A DNA stretch of 64,000 nucleotides from assembly GCF_009900765.1 (NCBI RefSeq), contig NZ_JAAABL010000013.1, forward strand, positions 17,836-81,835, read 5' to 3'. The position numbers and the translations under genes were made by a program. Source of the stretch: Rhodovarius lipocyclicus (GTDB lineage: Bacteria > Pseudomonadota > Alphaproteobacteria > Acetobacterales > Acetobacteraceae). Positions 1 to 8,382 of this stretch are shown here, in pieces (position 1 is the first letter of the stretch; each line of letters starts with the position of its first letter). The notes beneath the pieces were generated by a model. The model ran no database searches. It saw only the letters and a list, made by a program, of their open reading frames with translations, and was not told where the DNA came from.

Positions 1-2
1 TG

Positions 3-1382
3 CTGTTGCAGGGCCTGCTGCCCAGCCTGCTGGAAACCTTCGCCCAGCAGGCCGAACCCGACCACGTGCTGGCGCGCTTCGACGCCATGCTGGCCCGGCT
101 GCCGGTGGGCGTGCAGATCCTGTCGCTGATGGCGCGCAACCCCATGCTGCTGCAACGGGTGGCGAACATTTTGGGCGCGGCGCCCTATCTGGCGGACCAC
201 CTGGCCAACGCGCCCGCCGCCTTCGAGGCGCTGCTGGGCCACGACCCCGCCGCCCCCCTGCCGGTGGCCGCCCTGGTGCGGGACGCCCGGCATTTCGAGG
301 AAGCGCTGGACAGCGCCCGCCGCCTGGCCACCGAGCGCCGGTTCGAGATCGACACCGCCATGCTGGAAGGCCGGCTGACGGCGGATGAGGCGGGGGGGCT
401 GCGCTCCGGCATGGCGGATGCCGTGATCGGCGCCATCATGCCCGCCGTGGCCGAGGAATTCGCCATCCGCCACGGCCGGATCGAGGGCGGGTCGCTGGCC
501 ATGCTGGCGCTCGGCAAGCTCGGCGGGCGGGAGATGCTGCCGCGCTCGGACCTCGACATCGTGCTGCTGTATGAGCACGCGGAGGATGCGGAGGCGTCCT
601 CGGGCGGGACGAAATCGCTCGCACCCAGCGAATATTTCATCCGGCTGTCGCACCAAGTGGTGGCGGCGCTGTCGGCCCCGGGGGCGGAGGGTAAGCTGTT
701 CGACGTGGACATGCGGCTGCGCCCCACTGGCAACAAGGGGCCGGTGGCCACCCGCCTGGCCAGCTTCAGCCGCTATCACGCCGAGGAAAGCTGGACGTGG
801 GAGCGCATGGCGCTGCTGCGCGGCCGGGTGGTGGGCGGGGAGCCCGCCTTCCGCGCCCGGGTGGAGGCGGCGCTGCGCGTGGCCCAGCTGCGCCCCCTGC
901 CGCCCGGCAAGGCCTTGGCGGATGCGGCCGCCATGCGCGGGCGCATGCTGCGCGACCTGCCGCCCGAGGGCGCGTGGGACCTGAAAGCCATGCCCGGCGG
1001 CATGATCGAGGTGGAGTTCATCGCCCAGGCGTTGACGCTGGAACACGCGCCGCACCAGCCCGGCCTGCTGGTGGGCAACACCAAGGCCGCGCTGACGGCC
1101 CTGGGCGCGGCCGGGCTGCTGCCGGAACACGAGACCCTGGTGCGGGCCGAGACGCTGTGGCGCACCCTGCTGGGCCTGCGCCGGCTGATGGCACCAGGCC
1201 CGCGCGACGCGGCGCTCTCCGCCGCCGCCGAGGCCGCGCTGCTGTATGGCGCGGGCCAGGTGCTGGGCCGGCAACCCGTTGACCTTCCGGCATTGCGGAC
1301 ACAGATCGAGGAACACGCGGCGGCGGTGCGGGCGGCCTTCATCCGCCATATCGGCCGCCCCGAAGCAGGAGAGACCCCATGA
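3..1382 (+). CDS. glnE: Glutamine synthetase adenylyltransferase, C-terminal part (5' truncated by window)
   Basis: Bifunctional enzyme that adds AMP to, and removes it from, glutamine synthetase in response to PII status. The frame is open from base 3 and enters from outside the window. About 459 residues are visible, roughly the C-terminal half of a ~950-1000 aa family. Around residues 160-190 the nucleotidyltransferase signature is clear: LALGKLGGREMLPRSDLDIV, with the paired Asp of the SDLD metal site. The downstream FDVDMRLRPTGNKG and the later helical segment with MPGGMIEVEF also fit the family. Its stop overlaps the bcp start by 4 nt (ATGA), so the two are probably cotranscribed. Which of the two catalytic halves is complete is inferred from position only. 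Confidence 0.93.
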   Translation: MLQGLLPSLLETFAQQAEPDHVLARFDAMLARLPVGVQILSLMARNPMLLQRVANILGAAPYLADHLANAPAAFEALLGHDPAAPLPVAALVRDARHFEEALDSARRLATERRFEIDTAMLEGRLTADEAGGLRSGMADAVIGAIMPAVAEEFAIRHGRIEGGSLAMLALGKLGGREMLPRSDLDIVLLYEHAEDAEASSGGTKSLAPSEYFIRLSHQVVAALSAPGAEGKLFDVDMRLRPTGNKGPVATRLASFSRYHAEESWTWERMALLRGRVVGGEPAFRARVEAALRVAQLRPLPPGKALADAAAMRGRMLRDLPPEGAWDLKAMPGGMIEVEFIAQALTLEHAPHQPGLLVGNTKAALTALGAAGLLPEHETLVRAETLWRTLLGLRRLMAPGPRDAALSAAAEAALLYGAGQVLGRQPVDLPALRTQIEEHAAAVRAAFIRHIGRPEAGETP

Positions 1383-1855
1383 CCGAAGCCCCTGGCCCCC
1401 ATATCGGTGACGAAGCCCCCGCCTTCACCCTGACCGCCAGCGGCGGGCGGGAAGTGTCCTCCGCCGCGCTGAAGGGAGCGCCCTATCTGCTGTATTTCTA
1501 CCCCAAGGCGAACACGCCCGGCTGCACCACCCAGGCCTGCGGCATCCAGGAAGCCCTGCCGGCGCTGGGCAAGGCGAAGCTGACCGTGATCGGGGTCTCG
1601 CCCGACCCGATGCCGCCGATCGAGAAGTTCGCCGCCAAGTACAAGCTGGAATTCCCGCTGGCCTCGGACGAGGACCACAAGGTGGCCGAGGCCTATAACG
1701 TGTGGGTCGAGAAATCCATGTACGGCAAGACCTATATGGGCATGGAGCGGTCGAGCTTCCTGGTCGGCGCGGATGGGAAGATCGCGAAGGTGTGGCGCAA
1801 GGTGAAGCCGGATGCGCATGCCGCCGAAGTGATGAAGGCAGTCGCGGCACTTTAA
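1379..1855 (+). CDS. bcp: Thioredoxin-dependent peroxiredoxin, Bcp/PrxQ type
   Basis: A 158-aa cytosolic peroxiredoxin that reduces H2O2 and organic hydroperoxides using thioredoxin. The peroxidatic motif YPKANTPGCTTQACG lies at about residues 40-54. It carries the peroxidatic Cys and, five residues on, the second Cys typical of PrxQ. Later landmarks are GVSPDP and the FLVGADGKI strand near the C-terminus. Length is typical for the family. The start overlaps the glnE stop (ATGA), and the glnE-bcp order suggests translational coupling. Confidence 0.95.
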   Translation: MTEAPGPHIGDEAPAFTLTASGGREVSSAALKGAPYLLYFYPKANTPGCTTQACGIQEALPALGKAKLTVIGVSPDPMPPIEKFAAKYKLEFPLASDEDHKVAEAYNVWVEKSMYGKTYMGMERSSFLVGADGKIAKVWRKVKPDAHAAEVMKAVAAL

Positions 1856-1879
1856 GCTTTCATTCATTTTCATGAGAGA

Positions 1880-1895
1880 CAGGCCGCGCGGCCTG
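1880..1895. promoter_or_regulatory. 16-bp perfect palindrome between bcp and the RTX gene
   Basis: CAGGCCGCGCGGCCTG reads the same on both strands. It sits 25 nt after the bcp stop and 38 nt before the RTX start. No T-run follows, so it is a weak terminator candidate, and it could equally be an operator. Function is unassigned. Confidence 0.35.
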
Positions 1896-1932
1896 CCTCA
1901 CCATGCTCCTGGAGACAGGAGTATCCGCCCCC

Positions 1933-4728
1933 ATGTCCATGAGCCTGAGCCTGGTGAACCTGGGGGCGGATGGCTGGCCCGGGGCCCCCTCGCCCCCGGA
2001 AGGCCGCACGAGCTACACCAGCCAAGCGCTGTCGGGCGATGGGCGTTTTCTGCTGCTGAGCAGTTCAGCCGCGGCGATCGCCGGCACGCCACGTGACAAT
2101 GCCTCCTCGGGCATGTGGGGCGATCCTTACAATTCTCCGATCTATCCCCTCGAAATCTATCTGGTCGATACGCTGGAAGGCACGAGCCGCCTGGTCACGC
2201 CCGGCAACTACGCCGTGGGCAACGCCCGCCTTTCCACCGACGGCGGCATCGTGCTGTTCGAAGCCTCGCCATGGCCGACCGCGCTGGACCCCGCGGCCAA
2301 TGTGTCTGGCGCCACCAGCACCCGGCTTTTCTTCTGGCACGCGGAAAGCGGCGCCGTGCAGGCGCTGGCCATCGACCCGGCGCTGATCGACGGGGCCACC
2401 GGAGCGACCTACAGCGGCTCCTCCGCCGATCTGAACCATGTCTTCATGACGACGATCATCGGGAACATCTCGACGCTGTGGCGCTACGACGTCACCACCG
2501 GCACGACCCTTCGCATCCTGGATGCGCCGCCGTACCCGACATCCTCCGGCTACACGAATGGCGGACCCTTCACCGCGGCGGAATCGGCCGATGGCCGTTA
2601 TGTGGTGTTCGCCAGCAGCGCCATGTTCGATCCGCGCGACACGAACGCCTATTCGGACATCTTCCGCTACGACACCCTGACCGGCACGCTGCGGCATGTC
2701 TCCCACACCGCGGCCGGCGGCTACGCGGTGCAGGGCGGCACCTACATCCTGTCGAACACCAATGTCGGCCCGACCGTCTCGGTGGATGGGCGCTACGTCG
2801 TCTACATGGGGGGCGGGCCGGGCGCGTCCACACCCCAGGTGTGGCTGTGGGACGCGCTGACCGACACCAGCACCGAGGTCAGCCGCACCCCCAGCGGCAA
2901 CGCGACCTATGGCGTGGCCAATGCGGTGATCTCCGCCGATGGGCGCTTCGTCGCCTACAGCGCGCAGGAATCCCGTGCCATTCCAGGGATGCTGCTGGGT
3001 GCCTGGAACAACTTCCTGTACGACCAGCAGACCGGTACGACGACGCTGCTGGACCCGGCGCGCTACGGTACCTCCTCCGTCCTCGGCTTCTCGGCCGACA
3101 GCAAAGCGCTGATCTTCACGACACCGCTTCCGCTGCTGCCCGGCGACACGGACCTCACGGTGGACCTCTACCGCCTGTTCCTCCACGGCGACACCACCGC
3201 CCCCACCCTGGCCATCACCAGCAGCGACAGCGACCTTACGCGCGGTGAGACCGCCACCATCACCTTCGCCTTCTCCGAACTCGTGGGCGGCTTCACCCTG
3301 GCGGACGTCGCACTGGCGGGCGGCACGCTGTCCGATCTCTGGACCGCCGACAGCGTCACCTGGACCGCCCGCTTCACCCCCACGCCGGGCTGGCACGGCA
3401 CCGCCGCCTTCATCGTGCTGGGCGGCGCCTATCACGACCTGATCGGCAATTCCGGCACCTCCGCCGGGTTGAACCAGGCGGTGGCCACCGATGTGCTGGG
3501 CGCCACGCCCATCCTGTTCTCCGTCACCACCGACACCGGCACGGCGGGGGATTTCATCACCGGCGACGGCACGCTGGTGCTGCATGGCCAGGCGGGGGCG
3601 CTGCGGGGCGTGCAGGTCTCGCTGGCGGGCGGCGGGTCGCTGGGCACCACCATCGCGGACATGAACGGGCAATGGAGCCTGGACCTGACCGGCGCGCCCT
3701 TCGCCCCGGGCCTCTACACGCTGCATGTCACGGCCGATGACGGCGCGGGCGGCAGTCTCGCGGCCGCACAGGATACGGTGCTGCTGGTCACGGCCAGCGA
3801 GGTCCAGCCGCATCTCGCCCCCGACCACGGCACCACCCGGGCGCTGGGCGGGGGCGCCACGCTGCACCTCGGCGGCGGCAGCCACCTGGTGCTGCTGGAT
3901 GGCGGCGGCAACAGCCTGACCTTGGGCGAGGGCCAGAACTTCGTCATGTCCGGCCATGCGGGCGGCACCACCATCACCGCCGGCAATGGCGGGCTGGGGC
4001 TGGAGCTGCTGGGCTGGAACAACACCATCGCCACCGGCTCCGGCGACGACCAGGTGTGGGCGGGCATGGGCATGTCCCTCATCAGCACCGGGGCGGGCAA
4101 CGACACGGTATGGCTCGGTGCCTCCGGCGCGTCGCAGGTCGATGCCGGCGCGGGAAACGACACCATCTACACCGGCGGCGCGCTGGGCGACGTGCTGCGC
4201 GGCGGGGCGGGCGACGACCAGTATGTGGTGCGCAGCATCACCACCCAGGTGATCGAGAACGCGGGCGAAGGCACGGACACGGTCTGGGTGGGGGTGGAGG
4301 GCTTCGCCATGCCCGCGAATGTGGAGGTGGCGCGCCTGATCGAGGCGGTGCGCAACTTCACCGGCGGCGCGGGCAACGAGACCATCGTCGCCAACCAATC
4401 CCCCGGCGCTGGCGCCGCGCTGGATGGGGGCGCGGGGGATGACATGCTCTACGGCTCGGCGGGCGCGGATGTGCTGACCGGCGGCGCGGGCAACGACGTG
4501 CTGTTCAGCTATGGCGGCGCGGACCGCTATGTCTTCGGGGCCGGCTGGGGGCAGGACACGATCTGGGGGTGGGAGGCGGGGCAGAAGCTCGATGTCTCGG
4601 GGCTGGGCCTTGGCTTCGCGGACGTGGTGCAGGTGGCGGGCGACGCGATGGTGCGCGTGCTGCTCGGCGCCAACGGTTTCGACATCCACGGCGCCACCGC
4701 CGTAACTATCGGGGATTTCATCTTCTAG
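1933..4728 (+). CDS. RTX-type calcium-binding exoprotein with N-terminal beta-propeller-like region
   Basis: 931 aa from the ATG at 1933, chosen because CAGGAG lies 11 nt upstream. An in-frame ATG at 1903 would add 10 residues. Residues ~1-420 contain repeated blades of the form 'SxDGRYVVFxS', 'SADGRFVAYSA', as in TolB/WD40-like propellers. Residues ~425-515 resemble a bacterial Ig-like fold. Residues ~665-870 carry glycine-rich nonapeptides such as GAGNDTVWLG, GGAGDDQYVV and GGAGNDVLFSYGGADRY, which bind calcium in RTX proteins. There is no N-terminal signal peptide, fitting type I secretion through a C-terminal signal, but no ABC exporter genes lie nearby. Enzymatic activity cannot be read from the sequence; a surface or adhesive role is inferred. 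Confidence 0.8.
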   Translation: MSMSLSLVNLGADGWPGAPSPPEGRTSYTSQALSGDGRFLLLSSSAAAIAGTPRDNASSGMWGDPYNSPIYPLEIYLVDTLEGTSRLVTPGNYAVGNARLSTDGGIVLFEASPWPTALDPAANVSGATSTRLFFWHAESGAVQALAIDPALIDGATGATYSGSSADLNHVFMTTIIGNISTLWRYDVTTGTTLRILDAPPYPTSSGYTNGGPFTAAESADGRYVVFASSAMFDPRDTNAYSDIFRYDTLTGTLRHVSHTAAGGYAVQGGTYILSNTNVGPTVSVDGRYVVYMGGGPGASTPQVWLWDALTDTSTEVSRTPSGNATYGVANAVISADGRFVAYSAQESRAIPGMLLGAWNNFLYDQQTGTTTLLDPARYGTSSVLGFSADSKALIFTTPLPLLPGDTDLTVDLYRLFLHGDTTAPTLAITSSDSDLTRGETATITFAFSELVGGFTLADVALAGGTLSDLWTADSVTWTARFTPTPGWHGTAAFIVLGGAYHDLIGNSGTSAGLNQAVATDVLGATPILFSVTTDTGTAGDFITGDGTLVLHGQAGALRGVQVSLAGGGSLGTTIADMNGQWSLDLTGAPFAPGLYTLHVTADDGAGGSLAAAQDTVLLVTASEVQPHLAPDHGTTRALGGGATLHLGGGSHLVLLDGGGNSLTLGEGQNFVMSGHAGGTTITAGNGGLGLELLGWNNTIATGSGDDQVWAGMGMSLISTGAGNDTVWLGASGASQVDAGAGNDTIYTGGALGDVLRGGAGDDQYVVRSITTQVIENAGEGTDTVWVGVEGFAMPANVEVARLIEAVRNFTGGAGNETIVANQSPGAGAALDGGAGDDMLYGSAGADVLTGGAGNDVLFSYGGADRYVFGAGWGQDTIWGWEAGQKLDVSGLGLGFADVVQVAGDAMVRVLLGANGFDIHGATAVTIGDFIF

Positions 4729-4817
4729 CCTTGCTTCCGCCACAAGCGCCGGGAATGCTCAGGGCACCTTCACGAAACCGTGATGGCGCCCACCCCAAGC
4801 CGCCGGAAATCCGACGC

Positions 4818-5342
4818 ATGCCCCTCTCCTTCCCCCGCCGCTGGCTCGCCGCCCTGGCCATCGCGCTTCCCTGCCTGGCCGCCATCGCCACCCCTGCCCA
4901 GGCCCAGCGCCGCGACGGGCGCGTCGGCTATCGCGGTGCCGCCGAGATCTGGCAGGTGGAGGAAAATGGCCGCTTCCACCGCTGCTTCGCCCTGTTCCCC
5001 GGCCCCGGCGGCGGCGCGCGCATCTTCTTCACCCGTGACCGCGAATACCTCATCACCACCCCTGACGTACCGCCGCAGCGCGGCCTGCTGACCATGGCGA
5101 TCAACACGCCGCGCGGCATCATCGGCTTGGATGCGCGCCGCGTCGGCCCGGCCAACGCCCCGCAGCGCGTGCTGGCGCCGCTGACCGGCATGCAGGCATC
5201 GCAGATGCTGGACATCCGCCGCGACTTCACCTTCACGGTCGATACGCGCAGCTTCCGCTATCCGCTGGGCAACGCGACCATGGCTGACATCTTCGAATCG
5301 CTGGAAAGCTGCACCAACAGCGGCTCCGGCTGGCACCGGTAG
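4818..5342 (+). CDS. Small secreted protein of unknown function
   Basis: 174 aa. The ATG at 4818 gives a textbook signal peptide: MPLSFPRRW, then a hydrophobic stretch LAALAIALPCLAAIA, then a TPAQAQ cleavage site near residue 30. The mature part has two Cys (one in FHRCFALF, one near the end in ESLESC) that could form a disulfide in the periplasm. It also has a strand-rich centre (ARIFFTRDREYLITTP). An upstream in-frame start would remove the signal peptide from the N-terminus and is unlikely. I recognise no domain. It follows the RTX gene by about 90 nt on the same strand. Confidence 0.65.
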   Translation: MPLSFPRRWLAALAIALPCLAAIATPAQAQRRDGRVGYRGAAEIWQVEENGRFHRCFALFPGPGGGARIFFTRDREYLITTPDVPPQRGLLTMAINTPRGIIGLDARRVGPANAPQRVLAPLTGMQASQMLDIRRDFTFTVDTRSFRYPLGNATMADIFESLESCTNSGSGWHR

Positions 5343-5429
5343 GCCAACGGTCACACAACTCCCGCACTCATCCACTTGAACCCCGCGCCGATCCCCCGCA
5401 TGCCTGCCGCCATACGGGAGTCATGACGC

Positions 5430-5957
5430 ATGCTGATCGGTGTGGTGGGCCCTTCGGGCGCGGGGAAGGACACGGTGATGGCCGGCCTGCGGGAGGCCCT
5501 GCGCGATGACCCGCGCTTCGTCTTCGCCCGCCGCGCCATCACCCGCCCCGCCGATGCGGGCGGGGAGGACCATGAGGCCCTGACCGAGGCCGAATTCGCC
5601 CGCCGCGACTTCGCCCTGCAATGGCGGGCCCATGGCCTGCTCTACGGCATCCCCCGCGCCATCGAGGCCGATCTGGCCCAGGGCCGCGTGGTGCTGGCCA
5701 ACCTCTCCCGCACGGTGCTGGAGGAAGCGGCGGCGCGCTACCCCTTCGCGGTGCTGCACATCACGGCCTCGGCCGCGCTGCGCGCCGCGCGCCTGGCCGC
5801 CCGCGGGCGTGAGGGCGCGGAGGACATCGCCGCCCGCCTGGCCCGCGAGGCCCCGCTGCCCCCCGGCCTGCGCGTGCTGACGGTGATGAACGACACCACC
5901 CCTGAGGCCGCCATCGCGGTGGCCAGAAATTCTCTTGCATCGCTGCCGAGGCCGTGA
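5430..5957 (+). CDS. phnN: Ribose 1,5-bisphosphate phosphokinase (PhnN type)
   Basis: 175 aa. PhnN phosphorylates ribose 1,5-bisphosphate to PRPP, the last step of the C-P lyase phosphonate pathway. The P-loop GPSGAGKDTV is at residues 7-16, followed by the guanylate-kinase-like RRAITRPADAGGEDHEALT. WRAHGLLYGIP and VLANLSRTVLEEA are also characteristic of PhnN. GGGAG lies about 10 nt before the start. No C-P lyase genes (phnG-M) are nearby. Instead a GntR regulator begins 12 nt downstream. A role as a general PRPP-salvage kinase is possible but is inference. Confidence 0.85.
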   Translation: MLIGVVGPSGAGKDTVMAGLREALRDDPRFVFARRAITRPADAGGEDHEALTEAEFARRDFALQWRAHGLLYGIPRAIEADLAQGRVVLANLSRTVLEEAAARYPFAVLHITASAALRAARLAARGREGAEDIAARLAREAPLPPGLRVLTVMNDTTPEAAIAVARNSLASLPRP

Positions 5958-5969
5958 CATGTCAGCGGC

Positions 5970-6653
5970 ATGTCCATGGTCTTGCCGCTTGAGGCCCCCC
6001 AGTCCCTGACCGAACAGGCCGTGCGCCAATTGCGCCGGGACATCATCGCGACCGAGCTGCCCCCGGGCGCCAGCCTGTCGGAGGCCACGCTCTCCGCCGC
6101 CATGGGCCTGGGCAAGGCGCCGATCCGCGCGGCCCTCGCCCGTCTGGCCGACGAAGGGCTGGTCGCCGCCCTGCCGCGCCGGGGCTGGGTCGTCTCCCTC
6201 GTCACCATCCGCGACATCCATGAAGTGTTCGACCTGCGCCTGCTGCTGGAACCCGAGGCCGCCCGCCGCGCCGCCGGCCGCGTGGATGCCGAGCACCTGA
6301 AGCGCCTGGATGCCGTCTGCGCCGCCGGCTATCAGCCCGGCAACGGTGACAGCGCCATCGACTTCCTGGAAGCCAACCGCCGCTTCCATGTCACGGTCGC
6401 CGAACTCTCGGGCAATGCGCGCCTGGCGCGGCAATTGGGCCGCCTGCTGGACGAAAGCACCCGCATGCTGGTGATGGGCCTGATGCGCCGCGACCGCAGC
6501 GGCGAGATGGCCCATGAGCATGAGGAGCTGATCGCGGCCCTGGCCCTGGGCAGGGCCGAGGAAGCCGCCCGCATCATGCACGAACAGGTCGATGCCAGCC
6601 GCCGGATGGTGCTGGCCGCTTTGACTTCGCCGGAACTGGGGATTTCCGTATGA
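5970..6653 (+). CDS. GntR-family transcriptional regulator with FCD ligand domain
   Basis: 227 aa. The N-terminal winged helix spans residues ~10-75 (LTEQAVRQLRRDII, LSEATLSAAMGLGKAPIRAALARLADEGLV, RRGWVV). The all-helical FCD domain spans residues ~85-215, with the metal-ligand pattern D..R......H near NRRFHVTVAEL and a final AHEHEEL...EQVDASRRMV. FadR-subfamily members usually sense organic acids or amino acids. The stop overlaps the start of the cupin gene by 4 nt, so it probably controls that gene and its own operon. The effector is unknown. Confidence 0.9.
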   Translation: MSMVLPLEAPQSLTEQAVRQLRRDIIATELPPGASLSEATLSAAMGLGKAPIRAALARLADEGLVAALPRRGWVVSLVTIRDIHEVFDLRLLLEPEAARRAAGRVDAEHLKRLDAVCAAGYQPGNGDSAIDFLEANRRFHVTVAELSGNARLARQLGRLLDESTRMLVMGLMRRDRSGEMAHEHEELIAALALGRAEEAARIMHEQVDASRRMVLAALTSPELGISV

Positions 6654-7153
6654 ACATGATTCGCCCGCGCATGGCCCTGAACGCCATGCTCGCCACCATC
6701 GACGAGGCCTGCCGGACCCCGCTGGAAGGCCGGGAGCAGCGCGTGGCCGCCGCCATCGCCGCCCATGTGGACGACCCGGAGCTGCTGGCCGATGTCGCCT
6801 GCCCGGAATGCCCGGACCACTACATCCGCCACCTGCTGCATGATGGCGGCGATTACGGCGTGGTCGCGCTGGTGTGGCGCCCGGGCCAGATGTCGCCGAT
6901 CCATGCGCACAAAAGCTGGTGCGCCTTCGGCGTGCACCGCGGCATCATGACCGAGCACTACTACGCCCCGGGCGACACCCCGGCCCTGACCGCCGCCCAC
7001 CTGCGCTTCCCCGGCGATGTCAGCCACGGCCCCGCCTGCGACGACCTGATCCACCGCCTGGCCAATTGCTGCTCGGAGACGGCGATCTCCATCCATGTCT
7101 ACGGCCTGCCCTTCGAGCGCTTCTCGAAAGACCTCAACCTGATCCTTGCGTGA
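6650..7153 (+). CDS. Cysteine-dioxygenase-like (thiol dioxygenase) cupin protein
   Basis: 167 aa. The cupin iron site is visible: PIHAHKSWCAFGVHRG supplies the H-x-H pair at about residues 84-86 and a nearby Cys, and AISIHVYG near residue 147 supplies the third His. This matches the type I cysteine dioxygenase family, which oxidises cysteine or 3-mercaptopropionate to a sulfinate with Fe(II) and O2. The protein is shorter than mammalian CDO, as usual for bacterial forms. Substrate cannot be fixed from sequence. It is translationally coupled (ATGA) to the GntR/FCD gene upstream, suggesting substrate-responsive control. Confidence 0.8.
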   Translation: MNMIRPRMALNAMLATIDEACRTPLEGREQRVAAAIAAHVDDPELLADVACPECPDHYIRHLLHDGGDYGVVALVWRPGQMSPIHAHKSWCAFGVHRGIMTEHYYAPGDTPALTAAHLRFPGDVSHGPACDDLIHRLANCCSETAISIHVYGLPFERFSKDLNLILA

Positions 7154-7182
7154 ATTCCCGGTAAGCCACAGTCTGCGAGGCA

Positions 7183-8082
7183 ATGAACTCACGGCTGTGG
7201 CTTGGCCTTGCGCTTGGGATGGGCGCGTCGGTGATCTGGGGGGCGCACGCCGTGGTGGCGCGCATCTCCCTGGCCGGGCAGGGGCTGCATCCCTTCGACC
7301 TCATCGCCTGCCGCTTCCTGATTTCCGGGCTGATCCTGGCGCCGCTGGTCTGGCGTGAGCGCGCGGCGCTGATCCGCCTCGGCTTGCCGAAACTGCTGGT
7401 GCTGACGGCCATGGGGGGCGTGGGCAACCTGATGGTGTTCACCACCGCGCTGCTCTACGCGCCCGCCAGCCATGGCGGCACCATCCCGCCCATCACCGGG
7501 CCCATCATGGGGGCGCTGGCGGGCTATCTGCTGCTGGGGGAAAACCCCACGCGCGGGCGCGTGGCCGCGCTGGGGCTGATGCTGCTGGGGGTGCTGTTCA
7601 TCGGCTGGGACGGGCTTTCGACCGACGCACCGGATGTGTGGAAGGGCGACATCCTGCTGTTCCTGGCCGGGGTCAGCTGGGGCTTCTTCGGCGCGCTGCT
7701 GCGGCGCTGGCAGGCACCGGCCTTTGCCACCGCCTCGGCCATGGCCATCGTCTCCGCCATCATCATCCTGCCGCTGTGGCTCGGCACCTCCGCCGCGGAT
7801 TTCCTGGCGCGGCCGGCCTGGCTGCAACTGTGGGTGGGCTTCGCGCAGGGCATCATGCTGGGCGTGGTGTCCATGCAGATGTTCACCCGCAGCCTGGAAA
7901 TCCTGGGGCCCACCCGCGCCGCCACCCTGTCCGTCATGGTGCCGGTCACGGCGCTGCTGCTCTCGGCCACCGTGCTGGGGGAACCGATCGGGGCCAAGCA
8001 AGTGCTGGGCGCGGTGCTGGCCATCCTCGGCATGCTGGGGGCCGTGACGCTGACCGGCAATGCACGGGTGCGAGGGGGGTAG
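7183..8082 (+). CDS. EamA/DMT-family inner-membrane transporter
   Basis: 299 aa with about ten hydrophobic helices in two EamA repeats. The first repeat (~10-140) includes GASVIWGAHAVVARI and ends with the LLLGENPTRGRVAALGLMLLG segment. The second (~155-290) ends in LLSATVLGEPIGAKQVLGA, the typical glutamate-containing turn before the last helix. Drug/metabolite exporters of this fold move amino acids or other small metabolites, and the substrate is unknown. It starts 30 nt after the cupin gene on the same strand and may belong to that operon. Confidence 0.88.
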   Translation: MNSRLWLGLALGMGASVIWGAHAVVARISLAGQGLHPFDLIACRFLISGLILAPLVWRERAALIRLGLPKLLVLTAMGGVGNLMVFTTALLYAPASHGGTIPPITGPIMGALAGYLLLGENPTRGRVAALGLMLLGVLFIGWDGLSTDAPDVWKGDILLFLAGVSWGFFGALLRRWQAPAFATASAMAIVSAIIILPLWLGTSAADFLARPAWLQLWVGFAQGIMLGVVSMQMFTRSLEILGPTRAATLSVMVPVTALLLSATVLGEPIGAKQVLGAVLAILGMLGAVTLTGNARVRGG

Positions 8083-8095
8083 GGCGCTGTTCAGG

Positions 8096-8330
8096 GGCTT
8101 TGCCCCCGAACCCCCACCGAGGGGCCCTGCCCCTCGGCTCCCCGCCAAAGGCCGAAAGGCCCTTGGAACCCATCAGATTGGCGCCGATCCTGATAGGTGT
8201 GGGGCCAATTATATTATAAATATCAATGAGAAACGCCTTCACAAGATCAGCGCCAACTAATCTAGGTCCAGGACCGAGCACGGTCCTGGCGGGGGTGTCG
8301 GGGGCGGAGCCCCTGACGGGGCACCCGAAC
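8096..8330. repeat. Dispersed intergenic element, copy A
   Basis: Fills the 300-nt gap between the EamA gene and the next lipoprotein gene. It starts with GC palindromes (GAGGGGCCCTGCCCCTC), then AAAGGCCCTTGGAACCCAT. An AT-rich core follows at 8205-8240, with AAATATCAATGAGAAACGCC. A perfect hairpin CCAGGACCG-N4-CGGTCCTGG lies at 8268-8289, and a GGGGGCGGAGCCCC module ends the element. The order of modules matches the copies at 33.9, 49.9 and 62.0 kb. No gene is supported in the gap. Confidence 0.75.
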
Positions 8331-8382
8331 TTCCCACATCAGCCCATTGCCCGGCGCGTGCGGCGCGGCATAGCTTGCGGCC

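Noticed and set aside
2065..4743. 892-codon open frame opposite the RTX gene
   Set aside because: Composition is Gly/Arg/His/Gln-rich with no recognisable domain. Such frames arise opposite GC3-rich genes; the forward frame has clear RTX repeats.
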